Of a stretch of 64,000 bases of DNA, positions 47,677-55,244 are shown piece by piece (within the stretch, counting starts at the first letter, position 1; the number at the start of each line of letters is the position of its first letter). The translations under genes and the position numbers were made by a program. Origin of the DNA: Candidatus Thiodiazotropha sp. (ex Epidulcina cf. delphinae) (GTDB taxonomy: Bacteria > Pseudomonadota > Gammaproteobacteria > Chromatiales > Chromatiaceae); assembly GCA_025656455.1 (NCBI GenBank), contig JAHXHS010000001.1:124001-188000 (forward strand). Direction: 5' to 3'. The notes below the pieces were generated by a model that made no database searches, was not told the origin of the DNA, and worked only from the letters and a program-made list of their open reading frames with translations.

Positions 47677-48903
47677 ATGTATCCTCGCTATTCTGCTGAC
47701 AATATTCGAGATGCCCTTGCCGATACCCCGGTGGTATTTGTAATGGGACCTCGCCAAGCAGGAAAAACCACCCTGGTAAAGAGCCTGATCGATGAGAAGT
47801 GGGAATACATAACCCTGGATGATCAGGCGCAGTTTGAAATTGCCAAAGCCGATCCGGTGGGGTTTATCCGCAACCTACCACTAAAACAGATCGCACTGGA
47901 CGACGTGCAACGGTTGCCGGAACTGTTCGTATCGATCAAGCAATCCGTGGATGAAAACCGACTACCTGGGCGCTTTCTGCTAACAGGTTCGGCTAACGCC
48001 TTGCCCTTGCCACGGTTATCAGACTCCTTAGCCGGCCGCATGGAATCCGTGCGCTTAACCACCCTTTCTGAATGCGAAATCCAGGGCAAGCAGCCCACAT
48101 TTTTAACCAAATTGCTGTCACAGGAAGCCCCATCAACCCGAGAGACCCGTCTTCGCGATCACCTGCTTCAACGTATCATCGCAGGTTGCTTTCCCGAGCC
48201 TCTGCAACGTTCAAACGAACGGCGTAGCACAGCCTGGCACCAACAGTATGTCAGCACGCTGATCCAGCGAGATATCCAGGATCTAACTCAGATCAATCAT
48301 CCAGGCCTGATAACCAAGCTGCTTAAACTCACGGCCTTCTATACGGGTAAATTGGTAAACCATACTGAACTGGGTAATAAACTGGGGCTCAACCGTCTGA
48401 CCATCCAAAAGTACATGGCCTTGCTGGAACGGTTGTTTCTGGTGGAACAACTACCGGCATGGCACTCCAACGAATACAAACGGCTGGTGAAAAAACCGAA
48501 GATCCATTCCATAGACACCGGCATGATATGCACTATTCGAGGCCTGACTCGGGAACGCCTAATGCAACAACCAGCTGATTTTGGACTATTGCTGAAATCC
48601 TTTGTCTATAACGAACTACGCAAACAGGCGACTTGGATCGATGAACCACTGAACTTCTTTCATTACCGGGACAAGGATAAAGTTGAGGTCGATCTGATTA
48701 TTGAGAACGGCATAGGAGACTGTTTAGCCGTGGAAGTGAAAGCAGCGGCCACATTAAACAGCAAGGATTTTACCGGGTTAAAGCGCTTTCAAAACATCGC
48801 TGGCGAGAGGTTTAAACTTGGTATTTTGCTCTATGACGGCGATCACACCACTGCATTTGGCGATCAACTCTTTGCTGTGCCAATCGGCACATTATGGTCA
48901 TGA
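47677..48903 (+). CDS. AAA ATPase with DUF4143 domain
   Basis: A 408-residue protein. N-terminal ATPase domain with Walker A GPRQAGKTTL (about residues 24-33 from this start) and Walker B/sensor LKQIALDDVQRLPEL, the DDVQ replacing the usual DEVQ; TGSAN is sensor 1. The C-terminal half is DUF4143, with a nuclease-like fold whose DxExK-type residues appear in VEVDLIIENG and LAVEVKAAA. Proteins of this group are widespread, poorly characterised and often behave as mobile or defence-linked genes. The frame is open from 47605; ATG at 47677 begins the homologous region but has no clear ribosome binding site. It lies between two hairpin elements. Confidence 0.9.
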   Translation: MYPRYSADNIRDALADTPVVFVMGPRQAGKTTLVKSLIDEKWEYITLDDQAQFEIAKADPVGFIRNLPLKQIALDDVQRLPELFVSIKQSVDENRLPGRFLLTGSANALPLPRLSDSLAGRMESVRLTTLSECEIQGKQPTFLTKLLSQEAPSTRETRLRDHLLQRIIAGCFPEPLQRSNERRSTAWHQQYVSTLIQRDIQDLTQINHPGLITKLLKLTAFYTGKLVNHTELGNKLGLNRLTIQKYMALLERLFLVEQLPAWHSNEYKRLVKKPKIHSIDTGMICTIRGLTRERLMQQPADFGLLLKSFVYNELRKQATWIDEPLNFFHYRDKDKVEVDLIIENGIGDCLAVEVKAAATLNSKDFTGLKRFQNIAGERFKLGILLYDGDHTTAFGDQLFAVPIGTLWS

Positions 48904-48996
48904 CGTCCATTTTGCCTCCATTCACCAATATCAGCTCTTGTCTGAAACGCATTGATGGCATCCATGTCACAACAATGCTGAATAGCCTTACCTTAG

Positions 48997-49285
48997 TGTG
49001 GTGTAACGTATAAACTGCACCAATCAGTGAGACGCTAAGCCGTCAGCTGCGCCCCGAAGGAAGTGCCCTTGGGGTGCTAGGCGCGTTGCGCCGGGAATGG
49101 CGCGCCCTTTCCAAGCCACGCAACAACGCAGATGACGGCTTAGCGTCTCACCCGAAGGGAGGCCCGTCAATGCCTCAATTCTGCGTTGCAGCGCTTGACA
49201 AGGGCGCTGCCATTGCCTGCGCGCTGCGCCTGGTCTTGAGGCATTGACGGGCCTCTGATTGGTACAGTTTATACGTTACACCACA
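48997..49285. repeat. Inverted-repeat element with two hairpins, flanked by TTAG
   Basis: Terminal repeats of 31 bp (one mismatch), beginning TGTGGTGTAACGTATAAACT, enclose hairpin 1 (49027-49151, arms GTGAGACGCTAAGCCGTCA) and hairpin 2 (49159-49255, arms GAGGCCCGTCAATGCCTCAA). The element is bounded on both sides by the direct repeat TTAG (48993-48996 and 49286-49289), a target-site duplication. The core of hairpin 1 (GGAATGGCGCGCCCTTTCCA, CAACAACGCAGATG) is shared with the elements at 53297 and 59802. It ends 17 bp before the start codon of the SNF2 gene. Confidence 0.92.
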
Positions 49286-49302
49286 TTAGCAGAGTTGTTG
49301 AA

Positions 49303-51990
49303 ATGAGTACCTTTGATCTAGGCCTGCTACCCTCAGGACATCTGCACTGCTTCCTATCAATAGCGGATGATGTAACAGACAAAGCCGTTCACACTGCCTC
49401 CATCGGTAAGATATTTGCTCGCAGTGTGGGTGAAGGCCTATTCGCTCTGGCAGCCAGAAAAAACGGGGCCGATCTTACGCCATCATTGCAGTATTGGCGA
49501 AACTTTGCCTACAAATATCTGAGTGAACGCTGCCTGATGGCAGATACGGATCCACGACAGCCTGAACCCATCGATCCATTCACCGCCAATGAAGTCATGT
49601 CTCTGCTGCTGAGTGCACCGCCCATGCAAGGGGCCGAGTATCTCTCTACTCAAGTACTGCAGGAGACCCGATCCTTACTCGACAACTGGGTGTGCGAGCA
49701 GATACAGGCCAGCGGAGGACTTAATACACTTCTTGCCAAAAAGGCGCCGCAGTGGCACCAGGTGGGCCGCGTCTGTTTTCATCTGGCGGAAAATAAAAAT
49801 GACCCGGACTACCCTTTCGCCTTCATGGCGACCTATGCCCCGGAACTCTCAGAGCAGGGTCGTATTCGCCATCAACCGCTCAGCCGTGCCTTACAGGAGT
49901 ATGCGGGGGCAAGAAATAAAAAGGCACTGATCCGCCTGCTTTCACCCGTTCAGCGTGCCGCTGAATCCAGCCCTGTGATTAAAGATCTGGTTGATACCGG
50001 CGACATCTATCATCCCCTGGCCTGGTCACCCGAGGAGGCCTATGAGTTTCTCAAGGATGCACCTCAGTACGAACAATGTGGCGTGGTGGTCCGATTGCCT
50101 GACTGGTGGAAAAAGCGGCACAGGCCCCGCGCCGGCATTACCATTGGCGAGAAAAAGAAAAACAACTTCAGTACCGATTCACTACTGGATTTCAAACTGC
50201 ATATCGCCTTGGGCGATGAGCCACTCAGCAAGGCCGATTTGAAAAAACTGATGGCAGCGGATGATGGCCTTGTTTTTATGAAGGGGCAGTGGATTGAGGT
50301 AGATCAGGAGAAACTCAGTGAAGCCCTGGCTCACTGGAAAACGGTAGAGGCAGAGACGGTAAATGGTGGACTCAGCTTTGCGGAAGGGATGCGATTACTG
50401 GCCGGTGCGCCTGCCGATCTGAAGGATGATTCCCTGGAAGAGTGCCGTGGGTGGTCCTTCGTTCAACCTGGAAAATGGCTGACCTCACAGCTGGAGTCGT
50501 TGCGCTCGCCAGATCACATGAAGACAGCCGATCCAGGCAAAGCGCTCAAAGCAACCCTTCGCCCCTATCAACAGACGGGTGTAAACTGGTTATGGCTTCT
50601 CTCCGAACTGGGTTTGGGTGCATGCCTGGCGGATGACATGGGGCTGGGAAAGACCATCCAGGTCATCTCACTATTGTTGGGACTGAAGAAGAAGCATTGT
50701 GACAAACCCTCCCTACTGATACTGCCCGCATCCCTGCTCGCCAACTGGAAAACAGAGCTTGAGCGTTTTGCACCCTCGCTGCACTGCCTGTTTTTACATG
50801 GCTCCCAGCTGAACAAAAAGGCAATGGATGCGATGGCGAATGAACGTACCGCCTTAAAGCATATCGATGTCGTGTTGACCACCTATGGCACCCTTATGCG
50901 TCAAGTGTGGCTACAACAACAAGCGTGGCAACTGCTGGTGCTGGATGAGGCCCAGGCGATCAAGAACCCGACCGCCAGACAGAGCAAAGCGGTAAAGAAA
51001 CTCAATGCTAAATCCCGTATTGCCCTGACCGGTACGCCGGTGGAGAACCGCCTGTCAGATCTCTGGTCCCTGTTTGACTTTCTCAACCCCGGCCTGCTGG
51101 GATCAGCCAAACGGTTCAAGGCGTTTGTGAAATCACTCTCTGAGCGTGAGAGCGATCAATACGCACCGCTGCGCAATCTAGTAAGCCCCTATATTCTGCG
51201 CCGGCTTAAGACTGACCGCTCAATCATCAGCGACCTGCCGGAGAAGACCGAAGTCTCGGCATACTGTGGTCTGAGCAAGACCCAGGCAGCGCAATATCAG
51301 CAAGCAGTGAAGCAGATGGCGAACGAGATTGAGAATCTTGACGGCATAAAACGGCGTGGTCTGGTGCTCTCCTACCTGCTACGCTTCAAACAGATCTGTA
51401 ATCACCCATCACAACTGCTGGGTGATGATGAGTACGATCCGAAAAAGAGTGGGAAATTTCAGCGTCTGGCAGAACTGTGTGAAGAGATCGCCTCACGCCA
51501 GGAAAAGTTGCTGGTCTTTACCCAATTCCGTGAAATGACCACCCCGCTGGCAAGTTTCCTGATGCAGCAATTTGGCCAACCCGGCCTGGTACTGCATGGA
51601 GGCACCCCGATTAAACAGCGGCAAAAGCGGATAGAGCAGTTCCAGGATGAGAAGGGGCCACCGTTTTTTATTCTCTCTCTCAAGGCAGGCGGGACCGGTC
51701 TCAATCTAACCCAGGCATCCCATGTCATCCATTTTGACCGCTGGTGGAATCCGGCAGTGGAAAACCAGGCCACAGACCGCGCTTTTCGCATTGGCCAGAA
51801 AAGAAATGTGCTGGTTCACAAATTTGTCTGTCAGGGAACGGTAGAAGAGAAGATAGACGCCTTGATCAATGAGAAAACGGCGCTTGCCCATGATCTATTG
51901 GAAGCCGGCGCCGATACACTGCTTACAGAGATGGATAACAAGACATTGCTTAATCTGGTATCACTCGACATTGATAAGACACAAGTTTGA
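49303..51990 (+). CDS. SNF2-family DEAD/DEAH-box helicase
   Basis: An 895-residue ATPase of the SNF2/RapA group. Walker A is in CLADDMGLGKTIQ (around residues 440-452), the helicase motif II is DEAQ at 548-551, SRIALTGTPVENRLSDLW is motif III, and motifs V/VI appear in the C-terminal RecA domain (LKAGGTGLNLTQASHVIHFDRWWNPAVENQATDRAFRIGQKR). The first 380 residues are a family-specific domain. It is followed 13 bp later by a SWIM-domain gene, and SNF2/SWIM pairs are a known arrangement; a role in remodelling protein-DNA or RNA polymerase complexes is likely. Its upstream region is occupied by an inverted-repeat element. Confidence 0.93.
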   Translation: MSTFDLGLLPSGHLHCFLSIADDVTDKAVHTASIGKIFARSVGEGLFALAARKNGADLTPSLQYWRNFAYKYLSERCLMADTDPRQPEPIDPFTANEVMSLLLSAPPMQGAEYLSTQVLQETRSLLDNWVCEQIQASGGLNTLLAKKAPQWHQVGRVCFHLAENKNDPDYPFAFMATYAPELSEQGRIRHQPLSRALQEYAGARNKKALIRLLSPVQRAAESSPVIKDLVDTGDIYHPLAWSPEEAYEFLKDAPQYEQCGVVVRLPDWWKKRHRPRAGITIGEKKKNNFSTDSLLDFKLHIALGDEPLSKADLKKLMAADDGLVFMKGQWIEVDQEKLSEALAHWKTVEAETVNGGLSFAEGMRLLAGAPADLKDDSLEECRGWSFVQPGKWLTSQLESLRSPDHMKTADPGKALKATLRPYQQTGVNWLWLLSELGLGACLADDMGLGKTIQVISLLLGLKKKHCDKPSLLILPASLLANWKTELERFAPSLHCLFLHGSQLNKKAMDAMANERTALKHIDVVLTTYGTLMRQVWLQQQAWQLLVLDEAQAIKNPTARQSKAVKKLNAKSRIALTGTPVENRLSDLWSLFDFLNPGLLGSAKRFKAFVKSLSERESDQYAPLRNLVSPYILRRLKTDRSIISDLPEKTEVSAYCGLSKTQAAQYQQAVKQMANEIENLDGIKRRGLVLSYLLRFKQICNHPSQLLGDDEYDPKKSGKFQRLAELCEEIASRQEKLLVFTQFREMTTPLASFLMQQFGQPGLVLHGGTPIKQRQKRIEQFQDEKGPPFFILSLKAGGTGLNLTQASHVIHFDRWWNPAVENQATDRAFRIGQKRNVLVHKFVCQGTVEEKIDALINEKTALAHDLLEAGADTLLTEMDNKTLLNLVSLDIDKTQV

Positions 51991-52003
51991 TAGGTGAAAT
52001 AAA

Positions 52004-53029
52004 ATGAGATACGGAGGATGGGCTCCATATGTGCCGGTAGCAAAGCGACGCGCCAATGCAGCCAAAGAGATCAAAAAACTAACAAACAAGGGAATGAAAA
52101 TTGAACCCATTGAGATTCAGGGGCGAAAAATCGCCCGCACATTCTGGGGTGAAGCCTGGTGTAATCATCTGGAAAAATTTAGCGATTATGAGAACCGCCT
52201 ACCCAGGGGACGAACCTATGTACGCAACGGTTCGGTCTGTCATCTAGCCATCTACAAGGGCAGAATCGAGGCCATCGTCAGCGGCTCGGAACTCTACAAA
52301 ATAAATATTAAAATCGCCCCACTCACCGCAAACAAATGGAAAAAAGTACGCAACCAGTGCGCCGGCCGGATTGGTTCCATGCTGGAACTCTTACAGGGGC
52401 ATTTCTCTGATCATGTCATGGAAATAGTGACCGATAAGAACCAGGGACTGTTTCCCAAGCCCAGCGAGATAACGCTCGCCTGCGACTGCCCGGACTGGGC
52501 CGCGATGTGCAAACATATTGCCGCAGTCCTGTATGGTGTCGGCGCCAGGCTGGATCAACAACCGGAACTGCTTTTTCTACTGCGCAATGTTGATCATCAA
52601 GAACTGATTGCAGCAGAACTGGATTTACAGACAGTCACAACCGGGAAAGGAAAACGACGGCGGCTGGCGGAGGCCGATCTCTCCGATATGTTTGGTGTGG
52701 ACATGGAAGAATCGGTAAGATCCAGTCGCAAAAAAAGGGCTGTTAGCAAAAAAACAGCCCACACGAAGACTGTTAAAAAGACGATTGCCCTGAAGAAAAA
52801 GAAAGCGGCATCTGCTCCGACAACAGCATCTGTAAAAAGACTACGCAAACGATTCGGGATGAATGCCTCTCAGTTTGCAAAGCTGGTTGGCGTGAGTCCG
52901 CCGACGATAACCAACTGGGAAAGCGGCCGTGGCAAGCTTAATCTCCGCAGGCATAACCTGGATGCGCTTACCCAAGCGGCTGAGCTTACACCGGAGCAAG
53001 CCATGAAAAAAATAATGCGTAATCGATAA
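52004..53029 (+). CDS. SWIM zinc-finger protein with C-terminal XRE helix-turn-helix
   Basis: A 341-residue protein. The SWIM finger CxCxnCxH is visible as Cys161, Cys163, Cys170 and His172 (CDCPDWAAMCKH). Residues about 235-285 form a Lys/Ala-rich, histone-like linker, and residues 283-335 are an XRE-type helix-turn-helix (QFAKLVGVSPPTITNWESG). The upstream SNF2 gene is only 13 bp away, so both are cotranscribed and the two proteins probably act together, with the XRE domain giving DNA targeting (inference). The combination of SWIM and XRE in one chain is noteworthy. Confidence 0.88.
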   Translation: MRYGGWAPYVPVAKRRANAAKEIKKLTNKGMKIEPIEIQGRKIARTFWGEAWCNHLEKFSDYENRLPRGRTYVRNGSVCHLAIYKGRIEAIVSGSELYKINIKIAPLTANKWKKVRNQCAGRIGSMLELLQGHFSDHVMEIVTDKNQGLFPKPSEITLACDCPDWAAMCKHIAAVLYGVGARLDQQPELLFLLRNVDHQELIAAELDLQTVTTGKGKRRRLAEADLSDMFGVDMEESVRSSRKKRAVSKKTAHTKTVKKTIALKKKKAASAPTTASVKRLRKRFGMNASQFAKLVGVSPPTITNWESGRGKLNLRRHNLDALTQAAELTPEQAMKKIMRNR

Positions 53030-53144
53030 GCCATGGTGCAATTTCTTGATCATAGCCAGCATGGGGAAGCAGCTGTCCGTGGCGAATTGTTACTCCTCGT
53101 GAAAAAAAGTGCTTGATAGACCTTGCGCCTGATAACGGTCTGTC

Positions 53145-53288
53145 CTACTCTGTTTCCCCATGAAGGATTCGATCGTACTCCTCAATGCATCTGTTGGCCA
53201 CCCTTGCCAAACTCGTGGGGCTGGGTGGTGCGAATGCGTTGTTGCCGACAGCATTCTCACAAAACAGCAACTCCCGGTAATCAGTCAT
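53145..53288 (-). CDS. Possible 47-residue protein next to an inserted element
   Basis: A minus-strand frame with ATG at 53288 and stop at 53145. The peptide starts MTDYRELLFCENAVGNNAFA and ends CIEEYDRILHGETE. The hairpin element at 53297 begins eight bases before the ATG, so the sequence could be the tail of a longer gene cut by the insertion. The ribosome binding site (AGGA) is too close to be convincing. The region 53030-53290 shows no other gene. Confidence 0.25.
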   Translation of the reverse strand: MTDYRELLFCENAVGNNAFAPPSPTSLARVANRCIEEYDRILHGETE

Positions 53289-53296
53289 TGTCCTAG

Positions 53297-53628
53297 TACT
53301 CCGTCAACCTAATAACTTAGGATGCAGCCAGTCAGGAAGCGGCTAGCTGCTAGGCGTGCGAGCGCAGGACTAGCCGTCGCTAATTCAAGGGAGCGCAACA
53401 ACGCAGATGGCCGCTTCCTGGCTGGCCCAAAGGGTGCGCCCCACATCATCCAATGCGGCGTTGCAGTCCTTGAAAAGGGCATGCCATTCCATCCTTCGGT
53501 CCGTAAACGGCACATCCATGTGCCACTTCTCCCTGCGCACTGCGCCCCGGAGGAAGTGCCCTTGGGGTGCGCCTTGCCTTGGATGATGTGGGGCACACTG
53601 CATCCTAAGTTATTAGGTTGACGGAGTA
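53297..53628. repeat. Inverted-repeat element with two hairpins, flanked by CTAG
   Basis: Perfect terminal repeats of 31 bp, beginning TACTCCGTCAACCTAATAAC, enclose hairpin 1 (53327-53426) and hairpin 2 (53434-53598, arms GTGCGCCCCACATCATCCAA with one bulge). The element is bounded by CTAG on both sides (53293-53296 and 53629-53632). Hairpin 2, read on the minus strand, has a core of about 70 bases nearly identical to hairpin 1 of the element at 59802 although the arms differ completely. Confidence 0.92.
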
Positions 53629-53755
53629 CTAGCCCACCGAATCCTTGCTTTCAAGGCCGGATGGGTATTGGCCGCATCAGGCAGTCAAACAGCATTGACA
53701 AGTTTCTCTTCCTTAAGCGAAAAGAGATCTTAAAAGCATTCAATCAACACAGACT

Positions 53756-54049
53756 ATGAGTATCAAGGTGATCAAAGGCCGTCATTACATGCTACCGGCC
53801 ATTTTATATGACCTGCTGATGAACTGGGTGTGGGCCGACTCTGCCGACTTGGAACGTGGCCGCCTGTTATACGAAAACCACTGCCTGATCTGCCATGATA
53901 GTCAGGTACACATACGAAACAATCAAAAAGTACACACCCTGGGTGGCGTCAGCCGGGAAGTGATTCGCTGGTCTGAAGAGCTGAAACTCACATGGCGCGC
54001 TAGTGAAATCAACGATGTCACCCAATACCTTTACCGGACCTTTTACTAA
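53756..54049 (+). CDS. Small c-type cytochrome
   Basis: A 97-residue protein with one haem c motif, CLICH (Cys46 and Cys49 covalent, His50 axial), followed by DSQVHIRNNQKVHTLGG and a helical C-terminus (EINDVTQYLYRTFY), as in small periplasmic cytochrome c or cytochrome-c-like domains. A hydrophobic segment at 12-27 (MLPAILYDLLMNWVWA) could be the export signal, in which case the start may be the ATG at 53789. The candidate methionine axial ligand is not obvious. Electron-transfer partners are not nearby. Confidence 0.75.
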   Translation: MSIKVIKGRHYMLPAILYDLLMNWVWADSADLERGRLLYENHCLICHDSQVHIRNNQKVHTLGGVSREVIRWSEELKLTWRASEINDVTQYLYRTFY

Positions 54050-54098
54050 CCCGAACGTAGGTTAGTATCTCGGTAACATCAAACATCGAGGTGATCCT

Positions 54099-54323
54099 AT
54101 GAGCCTGCACCTGACCTCTTCCGCCTTTTCAGCCGACAACCCCATTCCCTCCCGCTATACCTGCACTGGAGCAGATATCTCCCCGGCCCTGAGCTGGTCT
54201 GGCATTCCGACCGGCGCCCAGAGCCTGGCATTGATTGTGGATGACCCAGATGCCCCCGATCCTGCATACGGAAAAAGCAGGCCGACACTTTACCACCATG
54301 TTCTCCGGCTCACGGTTTGTTGA
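54099..54323 (+). pseudogene. Truncated YbhB/YbcL-type (PEBP) gene
   Basis: The first 54 residues are a clear Raf-kinase-inhibitor-like start: LTSSAFSADNPIPSRYTCTG, ISPALSWSGIPTGAQSLALI and VDDPDAPDPA. After DPA the homology ends abruptly and the remaining 20 residues are unrelated, so roughly the last two thirds of the usual 150-180-residue protein are missing. The 3' part is replaced by the end of the convergent phosphoribosyltransferase gene. GAGGTGATC gives a good ribosome binding site. A deletion or rearrangement junction lies near 54262. Confidence 0.8.
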
Positions 54324-54945
54324 TTGCGAAAACATCTTCAAGAATCTGCCTGGGAACCTCGATGGCATGCTGTTGCTTGAGTGCCCGTGCGAATGCTTCC
54401 AAAGACGCAGGATATTCTTTCATTTCCAGCAGGAAACTGCTGACATCCTCCATGACGGCCCAGGGGTAGATCAGCCAGCGCCATTCAATCACCTCCTGGG
54501 CAAAATAGTCGGGTACGAAGCTGGAAACACGTTTGTAGTGCAGGACGGCTGTCCTGAGTAATGCCGGTTCACCCCGTTCATGTAAATGTTCTGTTGCTAC
54601 TCGAAAGGTATCGCCTGAATCACAGACATCATCAACTAAAAGTACCCGTCTGCCTTCAACTTCGGCAGTCAGTGAATAGCGAACCTTGGCAATTGGTTCC
54701 TTATGAACAGCATGATAGTGTTCGATCTTGAGAGTAGCTAAATCAAACAAATTCAAGCGATCGGAAAGAATCCTGCCCGGCATGAGTCCCCCTCGACTGA
54801 TCGCGACAATAATCTCTGGATCGAAATGATTCTCACGCACCTGCCATGCCAGGTTACGCGCCAGTTGATAGGCCCGATCCCAGGTAATGAGCTCACAGGG
54901 AACCCCTCTATTCCCTTGATTATGAGAATCAGTAGGTTGCACCAA
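54310..54945 (-). CDS. Phosphoribosyltransferase family protein
   Basis: A 211-residue protein of the type I phosphoribosyltransferase fold. The PRPP-binding loop reads VLLVDDVCDSGDTF, with EIIVAISRGGLMPGR as the PP-loop. Purine-type enzymes of this pattern convert bases with PRPP, but the substrate hood differs and no base specificity can be read. The N-terminus overlaps the end of the upstream Pro-rich gene by 17 bp and starts with TTG (54945) or GTG (54942), suggesting translational coupling. Similar transferases occur in predicted RNA-repair gene clusters, which fits the neighbourhood. Confidence 0.85.
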   Translation of the reverse strand: MVQPTDSHNQGNRGVPCELITWDRAYQLARNLAWQVRENHFDPEIIVAISRGGLMPGRILSDRLNLFDLATLKIEHYHAVHKEPIAKVRYSLTAEVEGRRVLLVDDVCDSGDTFRVATEHLHERGEPALLRTAVLHYKRVSSFVPDYFAQEVIEWRWLIYPWAVMEDVSSFLLEMKEYPASLEAFARALKQQHAIEVPRQILEDVFAINKP

Positions 54946-55144
54946 GAAACTCTGGTGGAGAAGCCGGTGGAATCTCGATTGGCGTATCTGGCGGCACCTC
55001 TACCGGCGGAGGTTCCATTGGCGCCTCCTCAGGTTGTCCGGGTGGAATACCAGGCGGCACATCAGGCTGAGGTTTCTCCGGTGGTGTCCCGGGTGGTATA
55101 TCCTGTTCATCCGGCCGTGGATCTGTATTTATCAATCTCAGCAT
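54929..55144 (-). CDS. Proline-rich small protein
   Basis: A 71-residue protein, about a third Pro, built from units such as IPPGTPPEKP, VPPGIPPGQPEE, PPPVEVPPD and TPIEIPPASPPEF. It is acidic and predicted to be unfolded (polyproline II). ATG at 55144 has AAGGAG six bases upstream; an earlier ATG at 55222 is less supported. It lies between the kinase-nuclease gene and the phosphoribosyltransferase on the same strand and overlaps the latter. Such chains may act as spacers or docking peptides. No family recognised. Confidence 0.6.
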   Translation of the reverse strand: MLRLINTDPRPDEQDIPPGTPPEKPQPDVPPGIPPGQPEEAPMEPPPVEVPPDTPIEIPPASPPEFLGATY

Positions 55145-55244
55145 AAATAACTCCTTCTTTCGAATACTTTCACTTTGCTCATTCCCGTTCCCCGCTATTC
55201 TATCCCATTGCCGAACCCCCACATAACCTTCCTGGATTGAACAA

